A stretch of DNA of 6,306 bases. Source: an uncultured Sutterella sp. Lineage in GTDB: Bacteria > Pseudomonadota > Gammaproteobacteria > Burkholderiales > Burkholderiaceae_F. Within the stretch, counting starts at the first letter, position 1. Each line of letters starts with the position of its first letter. The notes beneath the pieces were generated by a model. That model did no database searches, was not told where the DNA came from, and saw only the letters and a list, made by a program, of their open reading frames with translations. This document shows positions 5,858 through 6,306 of the stretch, in pieces. The translations under genes were made by a program, and so were the position numbers. The stretch is taken from the NCBI GenBank assembly GCA_900764215.1, contig CAAFNI010000458.1, forward strand, positions 1 through 6,306, in the 5' to 3' direction.

Positions 5858-6306
5858 ATGAGCTGGATTACGCACATTCTCCCCAAGATCAAGCGCGAGG
5901 ACGACAACGAGCGCAAGCCGAGTCCGATCCCTGAAGGCGTCTGGACCAAGTGCCCGGGTTGCGAGCAGCCGCTTTATACGGAAGAGCTCCGCGCAAGCCT
6001 GCAGGTCTGCCCGAAGTGCGGCTACCATCACCGCATCGGCGCCCGCCAGCGCCTTCTCGCCTTCCTTGATCCGGAGAGTGCCGTTGAAATCGCAGCCAAT
6101 GTCCGCAGCGTTGACCCGCTCGGCTTCGTCGACAGCAAGCCTTATCCGAAGCGCATCGCTGCGGCCGAGGCCGCTTCGGGCGAAACTGACGCCCTTGTAG
6201 CCATGTCGGGCACGCTGAGAAGTCAGCCGATCGTGGCGACGGCCTTTGAATTCCGCTTTCAGGCAGGATCCATGGGCAGCGTCGTCGGAGAGCGCTTCTC
6301 CCGCGC
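5858..6306 (+). CDS. accD: Acetyl-CoA carboxylase carboxyltransferase beta subunit AccD (3' end outside window)
   Basis: AccD with AccA forms the carboxyltransferase that moves the carboxyl group from biotin-AccB to acetyl-CoA, giving malonyl-CoA for fatty acid synthesis in the cytoplasm. 149 residues are visible of roughly 290-300. The start MSWITHILPKIKR is the family N terminus. The four-Cys zinc ribbon follows (TKCPGC at about residues 31-35, VCPKC at about 50-54), then HHRIGARQRLLAFLD and the start of the crotonase-like fold (MSGTLRSQPIVATAFEFRFQAGSMGSVVGERFSR, where the family has GSMG.VVGE.F). The ATG at 5858 is chosen by this conserved N terminus; the Shine-Dalgarno is weak (GAAGAG at 5849-5854, only 3 bases away). 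A TATAAT promoter lies about 90 bases upstream, so accD has its own transcription start. In many betaproteobacteria trpA precedes it; here truA does. Confidence 0.97.
   Translation, partial: MSWITHILPKIKREDDNERKPSPIPEGVWTKCPGCEQPLYTEELRASLQVCPKCGYHHRIGARQRLLAFLDPESAVEIAANVRSVDPLGFVDSKPYPKRIAAAEAASGETDALVAMSGTLRSQPIVATAFEFRFQAGSMGSVVGERFSR

Noticed and set aside
4928..6031. Long open frame of 367 codons on the minus strand opposite truA and accD
   Set aside because: It is the antisense shadow of two well-recognised genes in GC-rich DNA. The peptide is Arg/Ala/His-rich and matches no family.

Overview
The window looks like a chromosomal stretch from a fairly GC-rich betaproteobacterium. The strongest clue is the order fimV-truA-accD, which belongs to the conserved Burkholderiales block usually written (leuB)-asd-fimV-truA-trpF-trpB-trpA-accD-folC. 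The absence of trpFBA, together with an oxalate/formate-type MFS carrier next door, would fit a host-associated, reduced lineage such as Sutterellaceae. That placement is an inference from gene content and order, not from a database match.

Layout, all on the + strand. (1) 1-759: the C-terminal part of rimO, the ribosomal protein S12 methylthiotransferase. A very convincing intrinsic terminator follows at 781-830. (2) 831-1529: about 700 bases without a recognisable gene. They hold several inverted repeats, including a 14-bp stem with one mismatch at 973-1022, a possible unknown 77-residue ORF (1059-1292) with a good ribosome binding site, further small hairpins, and an AT-rich patch with three TCAAT boxes at 7-bp spacing. 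(3) 1530-2714: an OFA-family MFS transporter whose frame is interrupted by one in-frame TGA at 2550-2552, where the family normally has Trp. The frame then stays open for 53 more codons that complete the protein. (4) 2856-4919: fimV, a single-pass inner-membrane LysM protein shorter than its relatives. Its stop overlaps the GTG start of truA. (5) 4916-5722: truA, tRNA pseudouridine synthase. (6) 5858-6306: the start of accD, the acetyl-CoA carboxylase beta subunit, with its own TATAAT promoter; the gene runs off the window.

The genes are mostly unrelated housekeeping functions: rRNA-protein modification, tRNA modification, cell-pole and pilus organisation, and fatty acid synthesis. Only fimV and truA look tightly coupled. 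I see no CRISPR array, tRNA, rRNA or insertion sequence, and no multi-gene novel system. The items most worth a second look are the single nonsense codon in the transporter, the structured 831-1529 region, and the missing trp genes between truA and accD.
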